This document shows, in pieces, positions 17,667-25,494 of a stretch of 64,000 nt of DNA. A program made the position numbers and the translations under genes. The notes below the pieces were generated by a model. It made no database searches and had not been told where the DNA came from. It saw only the letters and a list, made by a program, of their open reading frames with translations. The DNA comes from an uncultured Cyclobacteriaceae bacterium (GTDB taxonomy: Bacteria; Bacteroidota; Bacteroidia; Cytophagales; Cyclobacteriaceae): contig CAKZRQ010000013.1 of NCBI GenBank assembly GCA_937146645.1, positions 248,001-312,000 of the forward strand, written 5' to 3'. Each line of letters starts with the position of its first letter. Positions within the stretch are counted from its first letter, which is position 1.

Positions 17667-17683
17667 AGTTTATAATTTAAACC
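17667..17683. promoter_or_regulatory. Second copy of the GTTTATA/TAAAC operator-like palindrome
   Basis: AGTTTATA-A-TTTAAACC, an imperfect version of the 16742 palindrome (14 of 17 positions identical), ends 10 bases before the ATG at 17694. The next bases (CCAATTTATACC here, CCATTTTATATT there) are similar too, so the conserved block is about 25 bases long. Its position would block transcription or ribosome access to the TPR gene. Confidence 0.5.
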
Positions 17684-17693
17684 AATTTATACC

Positions 17694-18419
17694 ATGAAAA
17701 CGAACGTAAAATTTATGATTGTACCAGTCTTGCTTCTGTGCATGGCTATGACCGCTCCTCAGGAGTTATTGCGAATGAACTACCTCGCTTATCTTAATGC
17801 AGATAAGGAGATTTGGAAACAGAATGTGGCATTGGCCACTAAGATTTACCAGGAAGACCCCACTGTGGATAACTTGGCCAACTTAGCCAAAACTGAATTT
17901 GGTCTTCTGAATATCACGATGAAAGATGAGGATGAGGACCTTTTCGATGACTATGTGGATAACTGTGAAGATCATTTGAAAGAATTAGAGGATGACTCAA
18001 AATATTCAGGTGAGGCCAAAGCTCTTCTTTCAAGCCTCTATGGGTACAAAATGGGCTATAGTCCCTGGAAAAGCATGACCTTGGGTCCAAAGTCTTCTAG
18101 ACTACTCGATGAAGCTTTGGATATCGATCCGGAATCTCCAATCGTGCTGAAGATGTTGGCATCTAATAAATACTTTACGCCTGCCATGTGGGGTGGAGAT
18201 GTGGATAAGTCACTTCAATTATTTGAAAAAAGTTCTCAACGATTTGAGGAAATGGGAGAGGAAAACAGCTGGATGCATTTGGATAACCTTGCCTGGCAAG
18301 GAATCATTCTGACTGAAAAAGGAGAAAAGGAAGAAGCAAAAGTAATTTATGAGAAAGCGGCTGAAATGGAACCCGAATTCCATTGGGTAACCAAGGTTCT
18401 TCTTCCAGGATTAGAGTAA
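17694..18419 (+). CDS. Secreted TPR-like protein of unknown function
   Basis: A 241-residue exported protein. A signal peptide (MKTNVKFMIVPVLLLCMAMTA) is followed by helical repeats: YQEDPTVDNLANLAKTEFG, SRLLDEALDIDPESPIVLKML and KGEKEEAKVIYEKAAEMEPE resemble TPR units. There is no catalytic motif, so a scaffolding or binding role in the periplasm is the most that can be said. It follows the regulator gene by 43 bases with its own operator-like palindrome, so it likely belongs to the same regulon as the membrane protein. A terminator hairpin follows. Confidence 0.75.
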   Translation: MKTNVKFMIVPVLLLCMAMTAPQELLRMNYLAYLNADKEIWKQNVALATKIYQEDPTVDNLANLAKTEFGLLNITMKDEDEDLFDDYVDNCEDHLKELEDDSKYSGEAKALLSSLYGYKMGYSPWKSMTLGPKSSRLLDEALDIDPESPIVLKMLASNKYFTPAMWGGDVDKSLQLFEKSSQRFEEMGEENSWMHLDNLAWQGIILTEKGEKEEAKVIYEKAAEMEPEFHWVTKVLLPGLE

Positions 18420-18439
18420 ATTAAAAGAGGTTGTAATTT

Positions 18440-18472
18440 AAAATGGTGGACTCATTGGGTCCATCATTTTTC
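18440..18472 (+). terminator. Hairpin terminator after the TPR gene
   Basis: Stem AAAATGGTGGAC / GTCCATCATTTT with a 7-base loop and one G-T pair, followed by T-rich sequence, 20 bases after the stop. Confidence 0.7.
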
Positions 18473-18518
18473 ATTTGCATTAAAGTCACGTATATTTTAA
18501 AAGATTAGATTTTCCCAA

Positions 18519-19088
18519 ATGAAGAAGCTTTGGATTAGTGTTTTCTTTCTCCTCGCGAGTTTATCCGTTTTTGCACAAGAAGAACATGAGGACCATGCTG
18601 AAGAAGAAGAATTGGAAGGAGATGGATTCCATCTTGAGGAGGGTAGGTACAGTATTGCGATGGTTTTGGGTCATACCTACATTTATGGAGCAAATGATTT
18701 AGATGGTGAGGAAATCGCCAGCTACGTACCCATGATTGCCATTGACTTCAATTATTATGTTACTGAGAGGTTGGGAATAGGTCTACATACCGATATCCTT
18801 TTTGAAACCATCTTCGTTGAGCATGCCGGTGATGGAGAAATTGAGAGAGATAACCCAATAGCTCCTGCACTTATGTTCGGCTATAAACTGAGCAAACACT
18901 TCTTACTTGGAGCAGGAATTGGGGCAGAATTTGCAGGTACTGAGACTTATGGACTTAATCGTATCACTTTAGAATATGGCGCTGAAATAGGCGGTGGTTG
19001 GGAATTCTTCGCTTTGCTTTCACAAGATTTCCGCTGGGATATTTATGATACGACCTCACTTGGCTTTGGCATAGCCAAAAGATTCTAA
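18519..19088 (+). CDS. Small outer-membrane beta-barrel protein with acidic/His N-terminus
   Basis: A 189-residue exported protein. The signal peptide ends FAQ. The first 25 mature residues are a cluster of Glu, Asp and His (EEHEDHAEEEELEGDGFHLEE), a composition often associated with metal binding. The rest alternates hydrophobic and aromatic residues in beta-strand pattern (SIAMVLGHTYIYG, GAEIGGGWEFFALLSQDFRW) and ends in RF, typical of outer-membrane barrels. About eight strands fit. The ligand is unknown. The stop abuts that of the convergent lipoprotein gene (TAATCA at 19086-19091). Confidence 0.75.
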   Translation: MKKLWISVFFLLASLSVFAQEEHEDHAEEEELEGDGFHLEEGRYSIAMVLGHTYIYGANDLDGEEIASYVPMIAIDFNYYVTERLGIGLHTDILFETIFVEHAGDGEIERDNPIAPALMFGYKLSKHFLLGAGIGAEFAGTETYGLNRITLEYGAEIGGGWEFFALLSQDFRWDIYDTTSLGFGIAKRF

Positions 19089-19442
19089 TCAGTCTTCCAC
19101 TTTTAATCGAATCTCTTCCACCTCAGCATTCACATTTGCAATGGCTCTTTCCTGAAAGAATTCTGAAACAGGCCTACCCGAATTAACTAGCCGAACCAGA
19201 TAGGGTTCTTTGGTGATCAATTCTTCTACTGGAAGATCCTCCCCTGAAAAGGCCGTACCAGCGAGAACGAACTCTTCGTCTGCTTGAAGTTGAGGTTTTA
19301 TGTACACATCCACACTTCTGGTGGTGGTGTTTTCGATGATCAGAGTAAACAAAACCATTGGGTCAGGCCCCTCTTTTTCGGAGCAGGCCATCACCATCAA
19401 AGCGAGTAGAAGAATCCAAAGAATTGATTGGGTGTGAATCAT
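19089..19442 (-). CDS. Small lipoprotein of unknown function
   Basis: A lipoprotein of about 117 residues from the ATG at 19442. The signal peptide ends LMVMACSEKEG, so the Cys is lipidated and the following Ser/Glu/Lys-rich residues resemble a surface-export tag. The mature part has no recognisable domain; it looks like a short beta-sandwich (FTLIIENTTTRSVDVYIKPQL). It follows the S9 peptidase gene on the same strand, 37 bases downstream, so the two are probably co-transcribed. An upstream in-frame ATG at 19493 falls inside the peptidase gene and is rejected. Confidence 0.65.
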   Translation of the reverse strand: MIHTQSILWILLLALMVMACSEKEGPDPMVLFTLIIENTTTRSVDVYIKPQLQADEEFVLAGTAFSGEDLPVEELITKEPYLVRLVNSGRPVSEFFQERAIANVNAEVEEIRLKVED

Positions 19443-19479
19443 TGCAGTCGTTTTATTTTTTAACGACTGCAGGCCCATT

Positions 19480-21918
19480 CTATTTCTTTTCATCCAGCTG
19501 ATTTTTGTTCTTCACGTACTTTTCTAGCCATGTGTCCATTTCCCATAAAGTGTGGAGGATAGACTCTCGAGATGCATATCCATGACTCTCATTTGGGAGG
19601 AACACCAATCGGGCAGTTCCCCCATTACCTTTGAGAGCAGCGTAGTATCGCTCAGACTGGATTGGGAAGGTTCCGGAGTTATTATCAGCCTCTCCATGAA
19701 TAAGTAAAATCGGCTCCTTTACCTTATGAGCATGCATGAATGGACTCATGGTGAAATAGATTTCTGGTGCTTCCCAGAAGGTTCTTTCTTCTCTTTGGAA
19801 TCCGAATGGTGTCAAGGTACGGTTGTAGGCTCCGGATCTAGCGATGCCTGCGGCAAAAAGATCAGAATGAGAAAGAAGGTTGGCTGTCATAAATGCTCCA
19901 TACGAGTGACCTCCTACTCCTATTCTATCACGATCACCAATACCTCGATCCACGATATAATCAATGGCAGCTTCAGCATTCGCTACCAGCTGGTCAACAA
20001 AGAGATCATTAGGTTGGGTATCTCCTTCCCCTACAATAGGCATCTCGGTTCGATCCATCACTGCATAGCCTCTGGTCACCCAATAAATTGGCGATCCCCA
20101 GCTTAATCGTGTAAACCTGTACTTTGAGCCCCTTACCTGGGAAGCCACTGCCGCCGACTTATACTCTCTTGGATAGGCCCACATCAAAACTGGAAGCGGA
20201 CCATCAGTTTCAGGATTATAACCTTCCGGTGTGTAAATCACAGCAGATAGATCAAGGCCGTCTTTTCTTTTATAGGTAACAAGTTCTTTTTGAACACCCT
20301 TAATGCTCTCGTAAGGATCAGGGAAATCCGTGATCTGGCGAGGTGCTATTCTTTTTTTCGTATTCACCAACCAGTAATTAGGTTGAGTTTCTGTTCCCTC
20401 TTTTATGCTCACAAACTCTCCAGCCTTAACATCCAGAACCTTGCTAATTCTTTCGTAATACGGTGCCTGCGAACGCCAAAGGATTTCCTGCTCCCCACTT
20501 TCCAAATCAAAGGAGGCAAGGAAAGGCATGCTTCCTTCAGGAGAACCTCCCTCAGAACGCATGTAGATTTTATCCTTATCTCTGAGCAAGACTGAACGTC
20601 CAAATTCATTGTCAGTATAAACCGGACTTCCTGGATCATTATAGATATCTGAGTAAAGTCGATCGATAATTACCTTTTGTCCGGCTTCAGGATTGGAAGG
20701 ATTAATGATACTTCTCATTTCCTGACGGCTGGCCCACCATCTCTCGTTCAGAATAGCCAATTCATCATCTGACCAATCGATGAAACTATATCGTAGCTTC
20801 GTGGAGGCGATCTTTTCCTTCTCTCCACTGAATGGAGCAGCCAAAGAATAGACGATGTCTCTTTCCTCGATCTCCATTTTTGGGTCGCCACCGTCCTGAG
20901 CTTCTGCCCAGTAAAGAGTGGCCGGCTTATCTGATCTCCAATTCACACTTCTCGGTCCTTCCACAGTGGCATCAAAACCTTTTGGTCGGACTTCGTCCAA
21001 AGGAATCTCAGCCAGCAATTTTACCAAAGAGCCATCAGTGGACGATAAAATCTCGACTTTATATGGGAACCGACTGGCAGGGACTAAGTAGGAAAATGGC
21101 TTTTCGATAGTTCTCGTCATCAGGTACTTTCCATCTGGAGAGCTGGATAGACTTCGAATCATACCCGCTTGACCGATAGCCTCCATGTTGCCTGAAAGAT
21201 CAGTTTTCATTAGCTGGCTATCCATGAAATATGCGAAAAGTGCTTCGTCATAGGTGTTTTTCAAAAGGTCCTGGTAAGTTCTGGTTGCGGCTGCTGCTCC
21301 GTCTGTTTCCTGGATTGTTGGTCCACTTGGAGCCGCAGGTTTCTTAGGATAGTCGCCACGGTTTGGGTTTACTGCTCTGAACACGATCGAATTGTCTGGA
21401 AGCCAAATCACATCTGTTCCTAGCACTCCATTTAGGATGGGGTCAGTGAGTTGTTTTGCTTCGAAAGAAGTCAAATCTGCCACCCAAAGACTGATTCCAT
21501 TGGCATAAGTATGTGTGAAAGCTAAGTACTTCTCATCCTGAGAAAGTGAGAACCCAGATAGCTTTGGGAATTCAGGAAGACCTTTTACCGCCATTTCTTC
21601 TCCAGACTTGATCTTTTTGAAGGTAATGTTATCGACGTATCGCTGTCGGCTCGAGCCTGAAGTCTGAGGATTTATTCTCGTTCCGGCAATTCTCAATTCA
21701 GGGCTTGATAGATCTTCTATTCCAGCATAACCTGGTCTTGAGAGAATCATCATCCATTCTCCATCAGAGGTAAAACTGACACTAGGAGTAGGTGGAGTAT
21801 CCACCAGATCTACGATTGATTTTGCTGGTGTTTGATAGGAAGTTTGCGCTTGAATAACTCCAAGGCTCAAGCTTAGAATCAGAAAGGATGCGAGAAGGTT
21901 TTTGAAATTTCCAGACAT
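19480..21918 (-). CDS. Secreted S9 family prolyl oligopeptidase / dipeptidyl-peptidase-like
   Basis: A serine peptidase of 812 residues, with a signal peptide (cleavage near VIQA), a beta-propeller (about residues 40-530) and a C-terminal alpha/beta hydrolase domain. The nucleophile is in GVGGHSYGAFMTANLL, the acid follows in HGEADNNSGT, and the His is in NESHGYASRES. This triad order is that of family S9 (PREPL/acylaminoacyl peptidase-like). It likely degrades peptides in the periplasm or at the surface. The divergent gene is moxR, and a plausible promoter (CTAAAATA on + strand, 21938-21945) lies upstream. Confidence 0.93.
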   Translation of the reverse strand: MSGNFKNLLASFLILSLSLGVIQAQTSYQTPAKSIVDLVDTPPTPSVSFTSDGEWMMILSRPGYAGIEDLSSPELRIAGTRINPQTSGSSRQRYVDNITFKKIKSGEEMAVKGLPEFPKLSGFSLSQDEKYLAFTHTYANGISLWVADLTSFEAKQLTDPILNGVLGTDVIWLPDNSIVFRAVNPNRGDYPKKPAAPSGPTIQETDGAAAATRTYQDLLKNTYDEALFAYFMDSQLMKTDLSGNMEAIGQAGMIRSLSSSPDGKYLMTRTIEKPFSYLVPASRFPYKVEILSSTDGSLVKLLAEIPLDEVRPKGFDATVEGPRSVNWRSDKPATLYWAEAQDGGDPKMEIEERDIVYSLAAPFSGEKEKIASTKLRYSFIDWSDDELAILNERWWASRQEMRSIINPSNPEAGQKVIIDRLYSDIYNDPGSPVYTDNEFGRSVLLRDKDKIYMRSEGGSPEGSMPFLASFDLESGEQEILWRSQAPYYERISKVLDVKAGEFVSIKEGTETQPNYWLVNTKKRIAPRQITDFPDPYESIKGVQKELVTYKRKDGLDLSAVIYTPEGYNPETDGPLPVLMWAYPREYKSAAVASQVRGSKYRFTRLSWGSPIYWVTRGYAVMDRTEMPIVGEGDTQPNDLFVDQLVANAEAAIDYIVDRGIGDRDRIGVGGHSYGAFMTANLLSHSDLFAAGIARSGAYNRTLTPFGFQREERTFWEAPEIYFTMSPFMHAHKVKEPILLIHGEADNNSGTFPIQSERYYAALKGNGGTARLVFLPNESHGYASRESILHTLWEMDTWLEKYVKNKNQLDEKK

Positions 21919-21937
21919 AATTTTTTCGATTTACGCT

Positions 21938-21966
21938 CTAAAATAAGTGTCAAGTAGAAAGAACAA
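21938..21966 (-). promoter_or_regulatory. Candidate promoter of the S9 peptidase gene
   Basis: On the minus strand, TTG (21964-21966), 18 bases, then TATTTTAG (21938-21945): close to the Bacteroidota TTG-N19-TAnnTTTG pattern with one mismatch in the -7 box. Confidence 0.35.
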
Positions 21967-22013
21967 TGTGATAATTCAATGAGAGGTATGAATCTTCTTG
22001 AAATGGTTAAAAG

Positions 22014-22046
22014 TTGACCAAAAACTCGATTGATCCATTATCTTAG
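22014..22046 (+). promoter_or_regulatory. Candidate promoter of the moxR/Bat operon
   Basis: TTGACC (22014-22019), a 19-base spacer, then TATCTTAG (22039-22046), one mismatch from TAnnTTTG. It lies 46 bases before the moxR ATG in the divergent intergenic region, so the S9 and moxR promoters are back to back. Confidence 0.4.
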
Positions 22047-22092
22047 AAATGGAACGCAAAAAAGAAAAAATAGAACAAGAATAAGATTTGTC

Positions 22093-23058
22093 ATGACAGC
22101 ATTAGAATCCATTCAGGAATTAAAAAAGCGAATGTCAAATTCCATCATTGGTCAGGATCGCCTTTGTGAAAGGCTTATTCTGGTATTGTTAGCCGATGGA
22201 AATATGCTTTTGGAGGGTTTGCCAGGATTGGCAAAGACACGAGCGATTAAAACTCTGGCAAAGGAGCTGGAATGCGGACTTAGCCGAATTCAGTTCACAC
22301 CCGATCTTTTACCTTCTGACATTACGGGAACTGAGATTTATCAACCGGAACTTGAGGAGAAATTTATCTTTCAGGAAGGTCCCATTTTTAGTAACCTGAT
22401 TCTGGCAGATGAAATAAACCGCGCACCTGCAAAAGTTCAATCAGCTTTGCTGGAAGCAATGGAAGAAAGGCAGGTGTCAGTGGCTGGCAAGACGTATAAA
22501 ATGGATCCTCTTTTCATGGTGATGGCCACGCAAAATCCGGTGGAGCAGGAAGGGACTTATCCACTTCCTGAAGCTCAAATGGATAGATTTCTCATGCATG
22601 TGATGATTGACTATCCAGACGATGAGGCGGAATTAGAAATCTTAAGATTAAACAGGTCAGAACAGTCCTCTGATAAGAAGGAAAAGGGGGAAAAACTTTC
22701 TCAGGAGGTAATTTTTGAGGCTCGTAAGGAAATTGGGGCAGTGAAGATTTCTGAAAACGTAGAGAAGTATATGGTTGATTTGGTTTCTGCTACCCGCTAC
22801 CCCAAGAAATACTCAGAGGAATTGGATGAGTGGATTGACTTCGGGGCAAGCCCAAGAGGTACCATTGCATTGGATCGGTCGGCAAGAACGCATGCATGGA
22901 TGAATGGTCAGGACTTTGTAAGTCCGGATAATGTTCGAGCTGTGGTTCATGATTGTCTGAGGCATCGCTTAATTCTAAGCTATGAGGCAAATGCTGAGGG
23001 AATCCAAGCCGATACTGCCTTGGATGAAATTTTAAAAGTTGTTGCTGTTATCGGATAA
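22093..23058 (+). CDS. moxR: MoxR-family AAA+ ATPase
   Basis: A chaperone-like AAA+ ATPase of about 321 residues, first gene of the Bat operon. Walker A is GLPGLAKT near residue 41, Walker B is LILADEINRAPAKVQSALLEAMEERQ near 103, and sensor 1 is in ATQNPVEQEGTYPLPEAQMDRF, a MoxR signature. The ATG at 22093 matches the usual N-terminus; the earlier in-frame ATG at 22030 adds a basic non-conserved stretch. MoxR proteins are thought to act with VWA-domain partners in maturation or stress tolerance, which fits the genes that follow 3 bases downstream. Confidence 0.95.
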   Translation: MTALESIQELKKRMSNSIIGQDRLCERLILVLLADGNMLLEGLPGLAKTRAIKTLAKELECGLSRIQFTPDLLPSDITGTEIYQPELEEKFIFQEGPIFSNLILADEINRAPAKVQSALLEAMEERQVSVAGKTYKMDPLFMVMATQNPVEQEGTYPLPEAQMDRFLMHVMIDYPDDEAELEILRLNRSEQSSDKKEKGEKLSQEVIFEARKEIGAVKISENVEKYMVDLVSATRYPKKYSEELDEWIDFGASPRGTIALDRSARTHAWMNGQDFVSPDNVRAVVHDCLRHRLILSYEANAEGIQADTALDEILKVVAVIG

Positions 23059-23061
23059 GGA

Positions 23062-24000
23062 TTGAAATCTAAGGAGGTTCATAACGAGGATATTTTCACT
23101 TCGCTCAAATCATTGTTGGGCATGGAGCATATTGCCAAGAAGCTAAGTTTTCGGGCAAGCAGGCAAAAAGTGAGGTCTATTTTAGGAGGGAAGCATGCTT
23201 CAAAGCTGCGCGGGAGAGGTTTGGATTTTGAGGAGGTTCGGAATTATGAGAGAGGGGACGATATCCGAAATATCGATTGGAAAGTGACTGCCAGAACCCA
23301 GGTAACTCACTCCAGAGTCTACAGTGAAGAAAAGGAGAAACCAGCTCTAATTGTAGTAGATCAATCAAACTCCATGTTTTTTGGCTCCCAGAAAAGGATG
23401 AAGTCGGTGGTCGCAGCGGAACTTGCCGCAATCTCCGCCTTTAGAATTCTCAAGGAAGGAGACCGAGTGGGGGGAGCTATCTTCACAGATGATGGAATCG
23501 ACATTATTTATCCTAAAAGAGATCGCAAGAATATTCTACGTTTTCTTGAGAGAATTGTGGCACGGAATCATGCTTTAGGAGAAAGCCAGGGGAACAGAAC
23601 TTTTGAAGATTCTTTAAAGGAGATCACTCAGAAAATCCAAAACATAGTGTCCCATGATTTTCTGGTTATTGTTATCTCAGATTTCAACCGCTACTCTCCT
23701 AAAGTGGTCAAGTTTATCACCCAGATTTCGCAGCATAATGATGTGATTTTAGCGAAGGTCATCGATCCACTCGAAAGGGATTTACCTGAAACGAATTTTA
23801 TCGCGGGGAATCAGTCCGAACAGATTAGCATAAAGGGGAAGGTTCAAGATGTGCGAAAAAAATTTCAGAATGGCTTTGATCAGGAGCTTCTTTCATTTGA
23901 AGCCAGCATGAAAAAACACAGAATCCCGGTTCTGAAAATTGACACAGTCAGACCTGTGGATGAGCAGCTTAAAGAACAGTTCGGCCTTTCAAGAAAGTGA
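23062..24000 (+). CDS. DUF58 domain protein
   Basis: A 312-residue cytoplasmic protein with the DUF58 signature GRGLDFEEVRNYERGDDIRNIDW near residue 53 and a degenerate VWA-like fold with VVDQSNSMFFG and VIVISDFNRYSP. These proteins accompany MoxR in nearly all Bat-type operons and are thought to bind it. The start is uncertain: the annotated one is a TTG at 23062 with a weak ribosome site, and the first ATG in frame (23122) would remove residues before the conserved core. It overlaps the next gene by 4 bases (GTGA), indicating translational coupling. Confidence 0.88.
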   Translation: MKSKEVHNEDIFTSLKSLLGMEHIAKKLSFRASRQKVRSILGGKHASKLRGRGLDFEEVRNYERGDDIRNIDWKVTARTQVTHSRVYSEEKEKPALIVVDQSNSMFFGSQKRMKSVVAAELAAISAFRILKEGDRVGGAIFTDDGIDIIYPKRDRKNILRFLERIVARNHALGESQGNRTFEDSLKEITQKIQNIVSHDFLVIVISDFNRYSPKVVKFITQISQHNDVILAKVIDPLERDLPETNFIAGNQSEQISIKGKVQDVRKKFQNGFDQELLSFEASMKKHRIPVLKIDTVRPVDEQLKEQFGLSRK

Positions 24001-24494
24001 GAATTCAGGATTCAAATATCGATTCATTGAGAGTTGTGGATTCCTTAGCATTGGAGGCAAACTTAAAGCTACAGCCACTCTATGAACCCGATCCGGTGAA
24101 CTTTGATTTCAGCGCACCTGGTTGGCTCTTCCTTGGAGTTATTTTGATTCTTGCGGCTCTGATCTTAGGATTTTTTGAACTCAGGAAATATCGAAGGAAT
24201 AAGTACAGAAGAGATGCATATGAGGATCTCAATCGTTTTGAAAAATCGGGTGACCTTGAGGGGGTTTTTGTCACCTTGAAGCGTGCGGCCATTTTTCGCT
24301 TCGGAAGGGAAGAAGCAGGTCCACTCACAGGAGAATCCTGGTTGGAATTCCTTGATAAAACAGCCAAAGGAGTCAAGTGGACTGATGTCTCATCAGATTT
24401 AGAAAAGTATCTGTATCAGGGTAAAGACCCTAGCCCGGAGTTTTCAAAATTGGTTTTCGCTAAAGCAAAAGAATGGATTAAAACACATGCCTGA
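23997..24494 (+). CDS. Membrane protein of the Bat operon (DUF4381-like position)
   Basis: A 165-residue protein starting with GTG inside the previous gene's stop. One membrane helix (about residues 42-62, WLFLGVILILAALILGFF) is followed by basic RKYRRNKYRRD and a helical cytoplasmic domain. In other Bacteroidota the gene between DUF58 and BatA encodes this kind of single-span protein (DUF4381), so the label is by synteny and topology. No enzyme motif is present. It likely tethers the complex in the inner membrane. Confidence 0.7.
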   Translation: MRIQDSNIDSLRVVDSLALEANLKLQPLYEPDPVNFDFSAPGWLFLGVILILAALILGFFELRKYRRNKYRRDAYEDLNRFEKSGDLEGVFVTLKRAAIFRFGREEAGPLTGESWLEFLDKTAKGVKWTDVSSDLEKYLYQGKDPSPEFSKLVFAKAKEWIKTHA

Positions 24495-25494
24495 GAATTT
24501 TGAAATAGCGAATCTTTGGGTCTTTTATCTCTTGCCGCTGCCAATTTTGATTTATTGGTTGCTTCCTTCACTGCGTATGAGAAGCTCATATCTTGGGATT
24601 CCTGGTTTTGATAAGGCGGTAGGTTACACGCAAGAGAAACCTAGAAAAGGTGCGCTGGTGAAACGAAGAGGCTGGTTCCGAATGAGTATTCTATTTATTT
24701 CCTGGGTTTTAATTCTTGCCACTCTATCATCTCCGCAGCTAGTTGGAGAGCCAGAATTGCGTGTAAAGACTTCCAGGAATTTCCTGATTGCTGCTGACAT
24801 TTCTTTTAGCATGGCTCAGCGCGATTGGGAAAGTGAAGGCCAAAAAGTCCGGCGTTGGGATGCAGTCAAGGAGGTTCTTCATGACTTAATTGAGGATCGT
24901 GAAGGGGATAGAATGGGCCTGATTTTCTTTGGCTCAAATGCTTACGTACAAGCCCCTTTCACTTCGGATTTGGGAACAGTGGATCAGCTTTTGGAGGAGG
25001 CTGATGTGGGGATGGCAGGACAAATGACCCATATCGGTAAAGCCATCACAAAAGGAGCTACCCTTTTCGAAGAGGACACCATCAAGACGAAAGTGATGCT
25101 TCTGCTCACCGATGGAGTAGATTCGGGAACAGATATTCTCCCATTAGATGCAGCTGATCTCGCAAAAGAAGATTCCATTCAGATCTACACGATAGGAATT
25201 GGAATTCCTGGAAATGCAGGAAGCGATTTGGATGAAAGAACACTGACTCAGATTGCAGACATGACTGGAGGGCAGTATTTTTTGGCTCAGGATAAGGAAA
25301 GGCTAGAACAGATAAACGAAGAGCTCAATAAACTTGAGCCGATCGAGTACGAAGAGAAGGAGAATAGACCTATTGAGTTACTTTACCCTTATCCTTTGGC
25401 AGCTGCTTTGGGTTTACTGATCCTAAGTTCACTTTTACTTTCCTTTATAAATCTGTTGAGGAAATTCAGGAGAAAGGAGGAATCCTATGCTTGA
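24487..25494 (+). CDS. batA: BatA-type VWA-domain membrane protein
   Basis: A 335-residue inner-membrane protein, with membrane helices at about 8-25, 62-80 and 300-322 flanking a VWA domain. The MIDAS metal site is intact: DISFS near residue 104, Thr in MTHIGKA, and Asp in LLLTDGVDSG. The Bat (Bacteroides aerotolerance) proteins were linked to oxygen tolerance in Bacteroides, though direct function is not known. It overlaps both neighbours by 8 bases, so the operon is tightly coupled. The basic segment FRKKE before the stop may be a cytoplasmic tail. Confidence 0.93.
   Translation: MPENFEIANLWVFYLLPLPILIYWLLPSLRMRSSYLGIPGFDKAVGYTQEKPRKGALVKRRGWFRMSILFISWVLILATLSSPQLVGEPELRVKTSRNFLIAADISFSMAQRDWESEGQKVRRWDAVKEVLHDLIEDREGDRMGLIFFGSNAYVQAPFTSDLGTVDQLLEEADVGMAGQMTHIGKAITKGATLFEEDTIKTKVMLLLTDGVDSGTDILPLDAADLAKEDSIQIYTIGIGIPGNAGSDLDERTLTQIADMTGGQYFLAQDKERLEQINEELNKLEPIEYEEKENRPIELLYPYPLAAALGLLILSSLLLSFINLLRKFRRKEESYA

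Noticed and set aside
12693-18208. Isolated perfect TTATCCACA matches at 12693, 12935, 17954 and 18200
   Set aside because: Single copies; three lie inside coding sequence where common Val-Asp-type codons generate the 9-mer, and 12935 is alone in its gap. Only the cluster at 58057-58162 stands out.
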